DNA of 64,000 nucleotides from Vanilla planifolia (Eukaryota > Streptophyta > Magnoliopsida > Asparagales > Orchidaceae), in the NCBI GenBank assembly GCA_023846275.1, contig CM043871.1, positions 32,635,578 through 32,699,577 on the forward strand, written 5' to 3'. Shown in pieces: positions 62,612-64,000 of the stretch (its first letter is position 1; every line of letters starts with the position of its first letter). The notes under the pieces were generated by a model, which worked only from the letters and a program-made list of their open reading frames with translations, had not been told where the DNA came from and ran no database searches. The position numbers were made by a program, and so were the translations under genes.

Positions 62612-62770
62612 TCAACCCCTTCTCCTCCGGCGATCCAAACGCCAACCTTCGACGGAATTTCCAGGAAGCGTAGATACGGTTGGAGAAACCAACCCTAATT
62701 TCGAACAGCGATAATGGAAGATTACTCGAGTGGCCGAAGTAGAGAGAAAAAAAGAAAGAAGAAAGAGCAT
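62612..62770 (-). CDS. Upstream ORF in the PP2C leader, 52 codons
   Basis: An ATG at 62770 opens a frame that runs 52 codons to a TGA at 62612, about 95 nt before the PP2C start. It begins MLFLLSFFLST, which is hydrophobic, and ends in RRRRRG. If transcription starts near 62850, as the TATA-like box suggests, this frame is in the mRNA and could lower or condition translation of the phosphatase. A leader intron could remove it. I do not know a conserved uORF peptide of this sequence. Confidence 0.45.
   Translation of the reverse strand: MLFLLSFFLSTSATRVIFHYRCSKLGLVSPTVSTLPGNSVEGWRLDRRRRRG
62738..62768 (-). promoter_or_regulatory. Pyrimidine patch near the PP2C 5' end
   Basis: The minus strand reads as an almost pure C/T tract of about 30 bases (CTTTCTTCTTTC and onward). 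Such tracts are common just around transcription starts and in leaders of plant genes. It overlaps the start of the upstream ORF. Confidence 0.5.
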
Positions 62771-62869
62771 TCAACGACCAAAAGCCCAAGAAAACCACAC
62801 CCTTTGGTCCCGCCGGAAGAAGCGCTACTCGGTCAGTCGGTCAACTGATGTGGACCGTAGATTGGGCTA

Positions 62870-62916
62870 CACGTGGTGGTTATAGGATTACCAAATCCAT
62901 GCCATGATGATACGTG
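62870..62916 (-). promoter_or_regulatory. PP2C core promoter: TATA-like box and two ACGTG boxes
   Basis: CACGTG at 62870-62875, in the context ACACGTGG, is a G-box/ABRE-like palindrome. A second ACGTG core lies at 62912-62916. Between them the minus strand reads CTATAACC at about 62878-62885, a possible TATA box placing initiation near 62850. Paired ABRE cores are a known arrangement in ABA-responsive promoters, but whether this gene responds to ABA is inference. Confidence 0.45.
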
Positions 62917-62919
62917 CCT

Positions 62920-64000
62920 AAGCTAGAGAAAAAAAAACCATTTACAAAAAATAGATTCTTTTATGAATTTTTTTAATTCTCTCCCAATCAGAAAACAATA
63001 CTATATAATCACATTATATCGCATAAGACAGAATCCAAAATCGTAATTTCACAATATGATGTTATTATTGGCATAGATTTTTCATTTAATTATTATATAG
63101 AATCATAACTTCGACATTCTTTAGAAGTTCAATATTTTTTCTATCATAAAATCATTTCAAAAATTCATAAATTGACAAAGTCAAAAATGTTTAAATCATC
63201 AATGCTTAGATTATAACCCAAAGCTTCATCTTATTGTCGAATGATTAAAAAAAACTTGAGATTCTAATTGATTATAATTTGGAATTGAAATCAAACACAG
63301 AACATTATATGCTTAATTTTAATTTCTATCTTTTGTCCAATAAAGAAATATCAAAATGCTTTTTAATGCTTGGAGAAGTGGTAGATTCAAGACCCTCCTT
63401 TATTAAATTATAATAAATGATAATAAGATGAGATTAAATATCTATAACTAATACATGAGATATCCTAATATTCTAGACGAGTTCTAATAATAAGGCAAAT
63501 TTAAATCCATCCAAATAATAATAATAATATTAAAATAATCTAAATAAAATTATTTATAAATAAAAATATAAACAAAATATCTCAACTATAACATCATATA
63601 AAAATCATAAAATAAAATATATTAAATATATATTACATGTTATAACACAAAATCATGTGGTATACAAAATCATTTAAAACTAATTTTATATAAAACCTAA
63701 CTCATTTGCTCATCATTTAAGGCTATGAATTTTAATAAATTCAAATTATAAGATATTAAAAAAATAACTAGAGATATTAGGGAGAGATGATTTATAAAAT
63801 AATGATTATAATTAAAATGTATCTTATAAATTTTTATTAATTTTTATGAAATTTTTTAAAGATGTTTTAAGATTTTAAAGTATTATAAATACAATATTAC
63901 AAAACATGTTCAATCGAGTGAGAGAATTAATCATATGAATAAATTTGTTAGATAGAATTATGTCATACAAGTATGATTATGATAACATACAAATACAATA
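62920..64000. other. AT-rich DNA upstream of the PP2C gene
   Basis: Past about 62940 the sequence becomes strongly AT-rich with many A/T trinucleotide runs and no open frame of note. It is distal promoter or intergenic DNA. No repeat family was recognised. Confidence 0.5.

Overview
This is a 64 kb window of nuclear DNA from a flowering plant. It is very AT-rich, has spliced genes with canonical GT-AG introns, and is filled with old, stop-ridden LINE and LTR retroelements. The exons of the first gene are GC-rich next to their surroundings, which hints at a monocot. I cannot name the species. I saw no bacterial, organellar, rRNA, tRNA or CRISPR signature.

Only two genes could be rebuilt with confidence, both on the minus strand. 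The first (9.7-10.3 kb) is a compact two-exon gene for a 155-residue OXIDATIVE STRESS 3 (OXS3)-like nuclear protein. The second (49.7-62.5 kb) is an eight-exon gene for a 282-residue type 2C protein phosphatase closest to Arabidopsis PP2C59/WIN2. All eight exons join in frame, and the metal-binding motifs are intact. Its fourth intron is 8,935 bp and contains an old LTR-type element. Its 5' side carries a TATA-like box, two ACGTG boxes, a pyrimidine patch and a 52-codon upstream ORF.

Layout: 1-9.6 kb, AT-rich intergenic DNA with no gene seen; 9.7-10.3 kb, OXS3-like gene; 10.4-15.6 kb, intergenic; 15.7-23.3 kb, a decayed plus-strand LINE (ORF1, endonuclease, reverse transcriptase, RNase H, 3' tail) split by a 2.2 kb insert; 25.1-27.8 kb, a large inverted repeat whose arms carry a ~39 bp minisatellite; 28.7-30.3 kb, a 5'-truncated minus-strand LINE; 30.7-37.3 kb, Ty3/gypsy debris with a probable Copia-type LTR inside and a second reverse transcriptase/RNase H module; 37.7-48.1 kb, two related CCHC/protease-like fragments in direct orientation and two LTR-end/primer-binding-site-like blocks; 49.4-62.9 kb, the PP2C gene; 62.9-64 kb, intergenic.

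Both genes belong to families tied to stress or ABA signalling, but they lie about 40 kb apart and nothing in the sequence links their regulation. The most unusual structures are the 2.6 kb inverted repeat with minisatellite arms, the LINE interrupted by a segment with splice-site-like ends, and the LTR-type element inside PP2C intron 4 whose interior holds charged coding remnants I could not assign to any family. All repeat boundaries given here were read by eye and are approximate.
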